Source: JAJKIV01 sp036741775
GTDB taxonomy: Bacteria > Gemmatimonadota > Gemmatimonadetes > Gemmatimonadales > Gemmatimonadaceae
Length of the DNA: 64,000 nucleotides
Direction of reading: 5' to 3'
Assembly: GCA_036741775.1 (NCBI GenBank)
Contig: DAINRQ010000027.1
Span: forward strand, 3,788-67,787
Below the pieces are notes generated by a model. The model made no database searches and was not told where the DNA came from. It saw only the letters and a list, made by a program, of their open reading frames with translations. Each line of letters opens with the position of its first letter. The stretch's first letter is position 1. Below, in pieces: positions 54,831 to 62,656 of this stretch. Position numbers and translations under genes: made by a program.

Positions 54831-55478
54831 TCACGGCGGGTCGCCCAGCATGCTGCGGAATTCGCGCATCCACTGCGCCTTGACTGACGACACGTTCTTT
54901 CCCGCGCGTCGCGCCAACCACATGAGCCCGAGCGGTGACGGATGGGTGATCTGGTGATACGCGACCTCGGGATCCTTGCGAAGGCCGAGGTGCGTGCCTA
55001 ACAACCAGTCCGCGGTTCGTCCGAGCACGATGACCGTGCGGAGCCCACGCTTCCGCGCCTTCGCCAGCTCGGCGCGAACGCGCCTGACGTTCGCCGGGCT
55101 GCTCAGCTCGGGTTTGGACGGCGCGCGAAAGTGCTCCCCGTCGTCGGTCGGGCACACCGGGTACGCATTCGACAGCGCCGTATCGGTCAGGATGGGGCGT
55201 ACACCCGCCGCCTTGAGCACGGCACCATCCCAGCGGACGTCGTCGACCGGCTTCGTGTAGCGACACCGCTCCTCCTCGATGAGCGCGTCGTACATCGGCT
55301 TACCGGCGCGATCGCCGAAGAAGGGGATGCGGGACTTGTCGGCACCGTTCGGACCCGGCGCCTCCCCGAAGATCATCACCGAGACAGGCCCCGTCGCCGG
55401 AAACAGCGCCGGGACACGAGAGCCGAGGATGCGACCCGATGATGATACGGGGTTTCGTGATCTGGCTACGGTTACCAT
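54831..55478 (-). CDS. Uracil-DNA glycosylase superfamily protein
   Basis: The 215-residue protein has motif A GEAPGPNGADKSRIPFFGDR and motif B HPSPLG near the C-terminus, as in family 4/5 UDGs. The region between (RTVIVLGRTADWLLG) fits the core sheet. Motif A is divergent, so substrate may differ. There are no Cys ligands for a complete 4Fe-4S cluster visible in the right places. Confidence 0.75.
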   Translation of the reverse strand: MVTVARSRNPVSSSGRILGSRVPALFPATGPVSVMIFGEAPGPNGADKSRIPFFGDRAGKPMYDALIEEERCRYTKPVDDVRWDGAVLKAAGVRPILTDTALSNAYPVCPTDDGEHFRAPSKPELSSPANVRRVRAELAKARKRGLRTVIVLGRTADWLLGTHLGLRKDPEVAYHQITHPSPLGLMWLARRAGKNVSSVKAQWMREFRSMLGDPP

Positions 55479-55505
55479 TGGCTCGCGCCTACCGTCTTAC
55501 GGGTA

Positions 55506-56627
55506 ATGATTTCATCAGCGATGCGCGTGCCGGTTCTCCGGCGCGCGCTCTTGTTTATCGGGGTCCCGATCCTCGTGATTGCGGTCACGAAAGTTGTGGC
55601 CGGAAGCGAGGTAGGCCGCGGCTTTCCCAAGTCCTTCTTCAAGAAAGAGCCCCCGCCCCCGGCCGAGCTCGTGAATGTGCCGGTGTCGGTACCGCGCGAC
55701 CACATGATCGTGCTCGATGACTCGCTGTTCGGACGCAGCGGCCGGTTGCGGGTCCGCCTCCTCAGCCACACCGAGGCACAGCAGGTGACGGGGCTCACGA
55801 CGCTCTTCGGCGCCGACGCCGTGACACGCCCAGCGGTACTGGGCATGGCGACCGTGGATGACCCGAACGCGTTTGCCTTCATCACGCTCAAGCCGTGGCG
55901 CGAGAAGCGCGGGGCGTACGTCGGCCCGTATCGCATGGGCTGGTGGCCCGGCGAGCGTGCGGTCGTGACCGCAAGCTACGAGAACCCGACCGGCTTCATC
56001 GAGGTGACGCCGGAGAATGCGTCGACCCGGGTGTCGGCCCACTTCACCCTCCGCGACTTCCTCACGCACGACCAGGATCACGTGTGGCCGAAGTACGTGG
56101 TGCTGCGCGAGGCGCTGCTCGACAAGCTCGAGCTCGTGCTCGCGAGCATGCAGGCGCAGGGCGTGCCGACGGGCAGCGTGCGCGTGCTGAGCGGCTTCCG
56201 AGCTCCGTACTACAACGCCGGTCTCGTGGGTGAAGGGGCCGCGCGCGCGAGCCGCCATCAGTTCGGCGACGCGTCGGACATCATCATCGACAACGACCGG
56301 AACGGCCGCATGGACGACCTCAACGGCGACGGCCGCGTGGACTTCCAGGACACCGAGGTCATCCTGCGCGCGGTCGAGCGCGTCGAGCGGATGTACCCGG
56401 AGCTCGTCGGCGGGCTGGGACTCTACGCGGGGATGGGACCGAGCGGCCCGTTCGCGCACATCGACGTCCGCGGCTCGCGAGCGCGGTGGACGAATCGCGG
56501 CCCGGCGAAGCGTCCCGCCGCTCCGCGTTATGCATGGAGCGGCACCAGCGACCCCACCCGCGCCGAGCGCGTGGGCGGATGCACGGCGACGGGCGCATCG
56601 GCCGCGCTTTGCGTCGGAGTCAAGTAA
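55506..56627 (+). CDS. M15-type D-Ala-D-Ala carboxypeptidase-like protein
   Basis: The 373-residue protein has an N-terminal membrane anchor (ALLFIGVPILVIAVT) and a beta-rich domain. A peptidase-M15A-like domain follows, with VLSGFRAPYYN, ASRHQFGDASDI (His, Asp) and FAHIDVRG (His) forming the zinc site. An EF-hand/dockerin-like calcium loop DLNGDGRVDFQDT is inserted. Likely peptidoglycan remodelling. The final residues (LCVGVK) and stop come from the GTCGGAGTCAAGTAAC repeat core. Confidence 0.8.
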   Translation: MISSAMRVPVLRRALLFIGVPILVIAVTKVVAGSEVGRGFPKSFFKKEPPPPAELVNVPVSVPRDHMIVLDDSLFGRSGRLRVRLLSHTEAQQVTGLTTLFGADAVTRPAVLGMATVDDPNAFAFITLKPWREKRGAYVGPYRMGWWPGERAVVTASYENPTGFIEVTPENASTRVSAHFTLRDFLTHDQDHVWPKYVVLREALLDKLELVLASMQAQGVPTGSVRVLSGFRAPYYNAGLVGEGAARASRHQFGDASDIIIDNDRNGRMDDLNGDGRVDFQDTEVILRAVERVERMYPELVGGLGLYAGMGPSGPFAHIDVRGSRARWTNRGPAKRPAAPRYAWSGTSDPTRAERVGGCTATGASAALCVGVK

Positions 56628-56671
56628 CCGGGAACAGGGAACGGCGAACCGGGGCTGCCAGCCGGAAGGCC

Positions 56672-56694
56672 AGCTGGGAGCCGGCCTCCCAGCT
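56672..56694. terminator. Hairpin between convergent genes
   Basis: AGCTGGGAG, five-nt loop CCGGC, CTCCCAGCT. It lies between the peptidase stop and the GT2 stop, and can serve both directions. GGGAACA/GGGAACG heptamers precede it. Confidence 0.65.
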
Positions 56695-56709
56695 CGCAGC
56701 TTTGTTCTC

Positions 56710-57660
56710 CTACAGCGGTACGTCGACCGTCCACCCCCGCTTCACCCGCTCGAAAAAGTACCCCGCCGCGTACGCGACCTGCGACCAGAAGTTGAGCAGC
56801 GCCAACACCACGCCGCGTCCGTTGCGCGATGTCCGGAGCGGATACATGACGAGCCCACTATAGAAGCGCGCCGGCTCTACCTTCAACGACCGCTCGCCGC
56901 GCCGAGCGCGTGACCGGTGAAGGTCGAACGCGCCGCGGCCGTAGTTGAAGTGCATCCGGTTGAACCGCGCGAACCCCATCGCATGCGCGTGACCCACGAC
57001 CGCGTTAGGCACGTACACGAGCGGCCGGCCTGACCGCGACCATCGCTCGCACAGATCACGATCCTCGGCGGCGGCGCGCTCGAAACGCACATCGAACCCG
57101 CCAAGCGCGAGAAATTCGGCGCGGGGCACCACCAGGTTGTTGCTCGTGAAGAAATGACCCGGCCGGCGCTCGCTGCCAAAGTACTCGTACAGGTAATCCA
57201 CCATCCCCTGACTCGCGGTCGCGAAGACGTCGTCAGCCAGGACGTTGATCGTTCGTCCACCGATCGCCGCGCCGTCGCCCGCCGACTGTCGAGCGCGATG
57301 AACCTCGCGCAGCCAGTCAGGCCGCGGCGTACAGTCATCGTCCGTGAACGCGAGATACGCGCCGCGCGCGAGCGAGGCGCCAAGGTTTCGCGCCGCTGCC
57401 GGCCCACCGTGCTCGGCGCACACCAACCGGGCGACCACGTCGCTCTCGAGCGTCGCGATCAGATCCTGCGGCGGTGATGGGCTGCCGTCGTCCACGACCA
57501 CGAGCTCGAACCTGTCCCGCGGAAAGTCGAGCGCGTTGATCGCCGCGAGACATCGCGCAAGCGGCTCACGACGCCGGTACGTCGGGACGATGATCGAGTA
57601 CTCGGGGGCAGTCGACGACGTTGCGCTCGATGTCACGGACGCAGGCGTCTCCACGCTCAC
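56710..57660 (-). CDS. Glycosyltransferase family 2
   Basis: The 316-residue GT-A protein has YSIIVPTYRRREPLARCL, FELVVVDDGSPS (Asp), FTDDDCTPRPDW (DDD metal site) and an AAAEDRDLCERWSRSG block. It adds a sugar to a lipid-linked or surface polysaccharide acceptor. The start is GTG at 57660, overlapping the rfbD stop (GTGA). Confidence 0.88.
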   Translation of the reverse strand: MSVETPASVTSSATSSTAPEYSIIVPTYRRREPLARCLAAINALDFPRDRFELVVVDDGSPSPPQDLIATLESDVVARLVCAEHGGPAAARNLGASLARGAYLAFTDDDCTPRPDWLREVHRARQSAGDGAAIGGRTINVLADDVFATASQGMVDYLYEYFGSERRPGHFFTSNNLVVPRAEFLALGGFDVRFERAAAEDRDLCERWSRSGRPLVYVPNAVVGHAHAMGFARFNRMHFNYGRGAFDLHRSRARRGERSLKVEPARFYSGLVMYPLRTSRNGRGVVLALLNFWSQVAYAAGYFFERVKRGWTVDVPL

Positions 57661-58574
57661 TCGCCGTCGCCCAGCATCCGCGCGAGCTCGCCACGCCAGG
57701 GCGGAAGGGTCACTCCGAAACGGCGCTCGGTGCGGGGATTGGCGAGCGCCGAGTAGGCTGGTCGGGGCGCCACCGCGGCGAACTCCGCGGCCGATACGGG
57801 GACGATCGTCGGGGCGCCGTCCGCGAGCTGCGTCTCCAGAATCCTGAGGATCTCGCGCGCAATCTCGAGCCGACTGGCTGGCCCGCTTCCACCCAGGTGG
57901 TAGACTCCCCAGTCGTGCTCCGCCAATTGGAAACCTTCCCCGGTCCGTAGCGACCGCACGATAGCCGTCGTCGCGCGCGCGAGCGAACGACTCCACGTCG
58001 GTGAGCCGACCTGGTCGGATACCACACGAATCGTCTGCTGTTCGCGAGCGTTGCGCAGAAACGTCGCAACGAACCCGGCGCTGGTGCGAGAATACACCCA
58101 GCTCGTTCGGATGATCAGGTGTGGAGCGCCGGCCGTCGCCACCTGCCGCTCACCTCCCAGCTTCGAGACTCCATACGCGTTGATGGGGTTCGGTGCGTCG
58201 CGTTCCTCGTACGGAGTCGTCGTTCGGCCGTCGAAGACGTAGTCCGTGGAATAGTGCACGAGCAGCGCCCCCGCCCGGCTGGCTTCTTCCGCCATAACGG
58301 CGGGCGCAGTCTCGTTCAGGGCGCGCGCGAGCTCCGGCTCACGCTCGGCCTGATCTACGTTGGTGAGTGCCGCACTGTTTACGATGAGCGCCGGCTTCAT
58401 CGTGCGGATGATTTCGCGCAGCGCACTGGCGTTCGTGAGATCCACAGCGGACCGCGGCGGCGCGATGACCGTTCCGAGCTCGTCGAGCGACGTGATGAGC
58501 TCACGCCCAACCTGCCCCGTTCCGCCAAACACGAGGAGCGGCCGAGCGACGCGTTTGGCCCTCGGCGATGTCAC
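57657..58574 (-). CDS. rfbD: dTDP-4-dehydrorhamnose reductase
   Basis: The 305-residue SDR has the N-terminal VFGGTGQVGREL loop, NSAALTNVDQAE, STDYVFDG, the YGVSKLGGE active-site YxxxK, and RTSWVYS. It makes dTDP-L-rhamnose, the last step. The start is GTG overlapping the rfbC stop. Coupling to a GT2 gene suggests rhamnose is transferred to a surface polymer. rfbA and rfbB are not in this window. Confidence 0.93.
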   Translation of the reverse strand: MTSPRAKRVARPLLVFGGTGQVGRELITSLDELGTVIAPPRSAVDLTNASALREIIRTMKPALIVNSAALTNVDQAEREPELARALNETAPAVMAEEASRAGALLVHYSTDYVFDGRTTTPYEERDAPNPINAYGVSKLGGERQVATAGAPHLIIRTSWVYSRTSAGFVATFLRNAREQQTIRVVSDQVGSPTWSRSLARATTAIVRSLRTGEGFQLAEHDWGVYHLGGSGPASRLEIAREILRILETQLADGAPTIVPVSAAEFAAVAPRPAYSALANPRTERRFGVTLPPWRGELARMLGDGE

Positions 58575-59140
58575 CGGTCCAGACGCGGTAACCAGTCAGC
58601 CGGCAGCTGGCGAAGCGGGCGGGCAGCGGCATCGCGAGCCGATACGACGGCATCGACGATCGGCCATGAGATCGCGAGCTCGGGATCGTTCCACCGGAGC
58701 GTCCGCTCATGCTCCGGTGCGTAATAGGCCGAGCATTTGTAGACCACGACCGAGACTTCCGACGTTGTCTGATAGCCGTGCGCGAAGCCAGGTGGGACGA
58801 AAAGCTGACGCCCGTTTTCTTCGGAGAGGGTGTAGCCGCACCAGCGCCCGAACGTGGGCGAGCCGACGCGAACATCGACGACGACGTCGAAGACTTCGCC
58901 GGACGGCACCGAGACCAGCTTCGCCTGGGCGCTCGGATGCTGGAAGTGCAGCCCGCGAACGACACCGCGACTGGACTTCGCGACGTTGTCCTGGACGAAC
59001 GGCGGGAGGCCGGCCGCCTGGGCGTCGTTGTCACGCCACAGCTCCGAAAAGAAGCCGCGCGCGTCGCGGGCAACGCGGCGATCGAAGAGCCTGACGTCAG
59101 GAATCGCCGCGGCGCCGGGCGGGGTCACGGATGGCACCAC
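58571..59140 (-). CDS. rfbC: dTDP-4-dehydrorhamnose 3,5-epimerase
   Basis: The 189-residue cupin-fold epimerase has DARGFFSELWR, VRGLHFQHPSAQAKLV (catalytic His), FVPPGFAHGYQ and YYAPEHERTLRWNDPEL. It precedes rfbD in the dTDP-rhamnose pathway. Start is GTG at 59140. Confidence 0.93.
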   Translation of the reverse strand: MVPSVTPPGAAAIPDVRLFDRRVARDARGFFSELWRDNDAQAAGLPPFVQDNVAKSSRGVVRGLHFQHPSAQAKLVSVPSGEVFDVVVDVRVGSPTFGRWCGYTLSEENGRQLFVPPGFAHGYQTTSEVSVVVYKCSAYYAPEHERTLRWNDPELAISWPIVDAVVSARDAAARPLRQLPADWLPRLDR

Positions 59141-59639
59141 ATCAGCGGGCTGCCCGCCGAGTCATGGGGTGGCCTCCACCAGTTCAGCGCTCACGAGCAT
59201 GAGGCCGGTCCACGGTTGCCGACGGCATCTCGTCGGGTAGGTCCGCGTCGACAGCGGGGAAACAGCCATGGGTCCGGAACCTAGCCTTCGCGTTCGCGAC
59301 TGTGAAGCAGCGTGATTCCGCGTTGTATTCAAGCCACACCTGTGGACTGTTCGCGGCATGCGGATCACACGTCGTGCGGCCTCCTTCACGAGGCGAATAG
59401 CCGTTGTCGCAGGAGATACGCGGGGAACACTGCTGTTTGGCGATCAATGCGACGTCGGCACATCGGTTGCCATCCTACTCGCCGCGCAAGCCGCCGTTCG
59501 CGCCGGCGAGCGGTCACACTCAGCAGTCGAGCCCACTCGGTACGCCGAGAGCTTGGGGCTGGGGTGGCCGCCGCCAGGCGCCAACAACGTCGGTTAGTCG
59601 GAGCTGATAGCCGATAGCTGTCAGCTGATGGCTGTTTTC
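59141..59639. other. 500-bp spacer, no clear gene
   Basis: I see no convincing gene in this spacer. A 79-codon plus-strand frame at 59358-59597 contains GDQCDVGTSVAILLAAQAAV, loosely like the tail of a Gfo/Idh-type oxidoreductase, so it may be a remnant. Heptamers in reverse (AGCCATC, AGCTGAC, AGCTATC, GGCTATC) fill 59600-59635. Confidence 0.35.
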
Positions 59640-60329
59640 TTACGCCTCGAGCTGCCAGCCGCTCTCGCGCTGCTTGATGGCGCGCGCGGGGACGCCGACG
59701 GCCGTGCAGTTCGCGGGGAGGTCGTTTGCGATCACGGCACCTGCCCCCACGATCGTCCACTCACCGATCTGCACGCCCTCGATCGTCGTGACACCGCTGC
59801 CGATCTCGGCCCCGGTGCCCACCACGACACCGCCTGACAGATTCGTGGCTGGGGCGATCGTCGCGAAATCCTCCACGCGACAGTCGTGGCTGATGTTGCA
59901 CACGCGGTTCACACTCACGAACGCGCCGATGTGAATGTTCACGGTGAGCATCGTCCCGGCGGCAATGGAGGTGCCGGGGCCGATCTCGAGCCAGCGGCAG
60001 AGCCGGACCGACGGGTGCACGGCCGTGATGAACCGTTGCGCATCGCTACCCACGCGCGCGACGATGCGTCGCTTCGCGGTGGGACTGCCGACGCCGAGGG
60101 CGATGCGGACGCTCGCGCCCTCGTCGCTGAGCCAGTCGATGCCGCCAAGTACCGGCAGGCCATTGACTTCGCGGCCGTGTGTGGCGGGATCGTCGTCGAT
60201 GAATCCGAGCACATCCCACCGCGCGCGGTGGGCGTTGATGTCTTCGATGAGCTGGACGGTCTCGCGTCCGTATCCACCTGCGCCGTACACGACGACCGGC
60301 TGGATACGGTCGCCAAAGAGATCACGCAC
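59640..60329 (-). CDS. NeuD/PglD-type sugar O/N-acyltransferase
   Basis: The 229-residue protein has a Rossmann-like N-domain (VVVYGAGGYGRETVQLI, LGFIDDDPATHG). A left-handed beta-helix follows, with hexapeptide turns (IGPGTSIAAGTML, NISHDCRVEDFATI with catalytic His, GVTTIEGVQIGEW). It acylates an amino- or hydroxy-sugar nucleotide. Position between rfbC and a UDP-sugar epimerase fits surface glycan synthesis. Confidence 0.85.
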   Translation of the reverse strand: MRDLFGDRIQPVVVYGAGGYGRETVQLIEDINAHRARWDVLGFIDDDPATHGREVNGLPVLGGIDWLSDEGASVRIALGVGSPTAKRRIVARVGSDAQRFITAVHPSVRLCRWLEIGPGTSIAAGTMLTVNIHIGAFVSVNRVCNISHDCRVEDFATIAPATNLSGGVVVGTGAEIGSGVTTIEGVQIGEWTIVGAGAVIANDLPANCTAVGVPARAIKQRESGWQLEA

Positions 60330-60690
60330 GCTGCTGCTCCGGGGTTGAGAAATCGATTACATCACTCCGGTGATCGACGTCCCAAATGCCGAGGTCGCAA
60401 CGTTAACGGACGGCAAGGTTCAGGGGAGGGGGACGGGCCCGTGAGGGGAGGGCGGGCCCAGTGAATGAGTGTGGGTGCTTGGCGGGCTTGGTCGAGGGTG
60501 GGGGAGCCCTCTTTCGGGTGCCCGAATCCAAGTAGTGAGTAGCCAGTATTGAGTCGGCCAGTAAACCAGTAAACGACTGGATTACTGGCTACTCATGACT
60601 GGTTACTCATTACTTGGATTCCTCTTCCCGATAGAGGGCCGGCCATGCGCGAGCCACCCAGCCCAACACCCGCACTCATTCACTGGCCGT
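60330..60690. repeat. Triple nested fold-back overlapping the epimerase stop
   Basis: Arms pair in three layers: CCAGTGAATGAGTG at 60458 with its exact reverse at 60673-60686 (inside the epimerase 3' end); GCCCTCT at 60506 with GGGC at ~60637; and GAATCCAAGTA... at 60524-60563 with the reverse at 60582-60621. The middle is AGTAGTG/AGTAGCC/AGTATTG heptamers. There is no gene in 60330-60675. Confidence 0.75.
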
Positions 60691-61725
60691 GCTTCGCGTG
60701 AAGGAGCCGGCGAGCGGCTCGATGCCATAGTACTCCCGGTACCAAGCGACGAAGCGGCGTACCCCTTCCTCGATGCTCGTCGCGGGCCGGAACCCGACGT
60801 CGCGCTCGAGATCGTCCACATCGGCGTACGTGGCGGCGACATCGCCCGGCTGCATGTCGAGGAACTGCTTGCGTGCCGTCTGGCCGAGCGCGTCCTCGAG
60901 CACCTCGATCAATCGTCCGAGCTGGACCGGCGCGTTGTTGCCGATGTTGTAGATCCGGTACGGGGCCTTGCTCGTCGCGGGATCGGGGGCGTCACTCGAC
61001 CAGCGCTCGTTAGGTGCGGCGGTGTTGTCGGTCACGCGCACCACGCCCTCGACGATGTCATCGATGTACGTGAAGTCACGCTGCATCTTGCCGTGATTGA
61101 ACACTTGGATCTCGCGCCCCTCGAGGATCGCCTTCGTGAACAGGAAGAGCGCCATGTCCGGGCGTCCCCACGGACCGTACACCGTGAAGAAGCGAAGGCC
61201 GGTGGTCGGGATGCGATAGAGATGGCTGTAGCAGTGCGCCATGAGCTCGTTCGCCTTCTTCGTCGCGGCGTAGAGACTCACCGGATGGTCCACGTTGTCG
61301 TGCACGGCGAACGGCATGTGCGTGTTCGCGCCGTAGACCGATGACGACGACGCGTAGACCAGGTGCTCCACCGGGTTATGGCGACATCCCTCGAGGATGT
61401 TCAGGAACCCGACGACGTTGCTCTCGACATAGGCGTGCGGATTGATGAGTGAGTAGCGCACGCCGGCCTGCGCCGCGAGATGCACGACCCGATCGAATCG
61501 CTCCTGGACGAAGAGATCGGAGATGCGGCGATCGGCGACGTCCATCTGGACGAACTGGAAGCGCTCGTGAGGCCGGAGCCGAGCGAGGCGCGCCTCCTTG
61601 AGCGAGACGTCGTAGTAGTCGTTCACCGAGTCGAGCCCGATGACGGTGTCGCCGCGCGCGAGCAGCCGCGTGGCGGTGTGGTATCCGATGAAACCGGCGG
61701 CGCCTGTAACGAGGATCTTGGCCAT
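60676..61725 (-). CDS. UDP-glucuronate 4-epimerase-like (SDR extended)
   Basis: The 349-residue protein has ILVTGAAGFIGYHTATRL, HLAAQAGVRYS, YASSSSVYGAN, YAATKKANELMAH (YxxxK), and RFFTVYGPWGRPDMALF, all diagnostic for UDP-GlcA 4-epimerase. It makes UDP-GalA for capsule or lipopolysaccharide. Its TGA stop lies in a fold-back arm. The upstream 240 bp separates it from the divergent imuAB promoter. Confidence 0.88.
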   Translation of the reverse strand: MAKILVTGAAGFIGYHTATRLLARGDTVIGLDSVNDYYDVSLKEARLARLRPHERFQFVQMDVADRRISDLFVQERFDRVVHLAAQAGVRYSLINPHAYVESNVVGFLNILEGCRHNPVEHLVYASSSSVYGANTHMPFAVHDNVDHPVSLYAATKKANELMAHCYSHLYRIPTTGLRFFTVYGPWGRPDMALFLFTKAILEGREIQVFNHGKMQRDFTYIDDIVEGVVRVTDNTAAPNERWSSDAPDPATSKAPYRIYNIGNNAPVQLGRLIEVLEDALGQTARKQFLDMQPGDVAATYADVDDLERDVGFRPATSIEEGVRRFVAWYREYYGIEPLAGSFTRSTASE

Positions 61726-61858
61726 TGACGGGGATGACGGTCAGCTCAGGGCGCATGAGAGGTCATGCGTAATACGGCGAGGGAAGATACCATCGCCATC
61801 GAGCGCCCAGAGTTAAGACCGAATTGGTGGGCAGAAGTAAGCGATTGATCGGCCCTTC

Positions 61859-61885
61859 TTGTTTTCGGGCTTTGTTCGGTATAAA
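61859..61885 (+). promoter_or_regulatory. Candidate imuAB promoter
   Basis: TTGTTT at 61859 and TATAAA at 61880 are separated by 15 bp, upstream of the imuA ATG at 61964. No clear LexA-type palindrome was found. Confidence 0.35.
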
Positions 61886-61963
61886 GTCTGCTCAAGCTGC
61901 TCGGCATCCGGAGCAGGCAGTGCCCGTCGTTCCCGTCTCGATGGTCGTCGCCGTCCTCGCCCA

Positions 61964-62656
61964 ATGCCCGCCGTTTCCATTGCCGCTCTTCGAGAGCTCA
62001 TAGAGCAGCGATTTCCCGATGCGACGCCGCTCCATCGGTTGGCGGAGCCGGTGGCAACGGGGGTTGGACCGTTGGACCGGATCCTTCCGGGGGGCGGACT
62101 GCCGCGCGGGAAGCTGACGGTGTGGACACCGCAGGGCGGCGCGTGCGCCATGCTGCGTGCCGCATGCCGGTCCGCCGTGATGAACGGGGAGCGATCCGTC
62201 TGGATCGACACCGCGGGCACGACGGTCGGCGCATTCTGGGAGGAGGGTCCGTATCTCGTGCAACCCAAGAGCCGGAAAGACGCGCTTCGCGGCGCCGAGG
62301 AGCTGCTCAGGTGCGGTGGGTTTGCGCTCGTGGTGCTCGACGGGACGGAGCCCGAGGGCACGGAGACCGTTCGGCTGACGCGTGCCGTTCGAGAAGGCGG
62401 CGGCGCATTCGTCGCGATCACGCCGCATCCGTCTCTGGCCGCGCTCCGGATCGAGTCGAAGATCATCCCGCACAGTTATCAGTGGCGGCGCGACCCGTTC
62501 AACGATCCGGTGGAGGTTCAACACGCAACGATTCGGGTGCGCGCGCGCGCGGCGGGATGGAACGCGAGCGCCGACATCACGGTTCCGGTCACACCTCACG
62601 ATGTTCGTCTGTCTCTGGAGCCCGGCCTGGCGGACCGCCGCGGACTCCCTCGCTGA
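61964..62656 (+). CDS. imuA: ImuA/RecA-like mutagenesis accessory protein
   Basis: The 230-residue RecA-fold protein has ATGVGPLDRILPGGGLPRGK and SVWIDTAGT blocks. The P-loop is degenerate (TPQGGACAML instead of GxxxxGKT), so ATP binding is doubtful, as in other ImuA/SulA-like members. It acts with ImuB and DnaE2 in damage-induced mutagenesis. Start MPAVSIAALRE; its last 56 nt overlap imuB. Confidence 0.8.
   Translation: MPAVSIAALRELIEQRFPDATPLHRLAEPVATGVGPLDRILPGGGLPRGKLTVWTPQGGACAMLRAACRSAVMNGERSVWIDTAGTTVGAFWEEGPYLVQPKSRKDALRGAEELLRCGGFALVVLDGTEPEGTETVRLTRAVREGGGAFVAITPHPSLAALRIESKIIPHSYQWRRDPFNDPVEVQHATIRVRARAAGWNASADITVPVTPHDVRLSLEPGLADRRGLPR

Noticed and set aside
59358..59597. 79-codon frame with a Gfo/Idh-like tail
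   Set aside because: Too short, no start support, and similarity rests on one weak block; kept only as a possible remnant.
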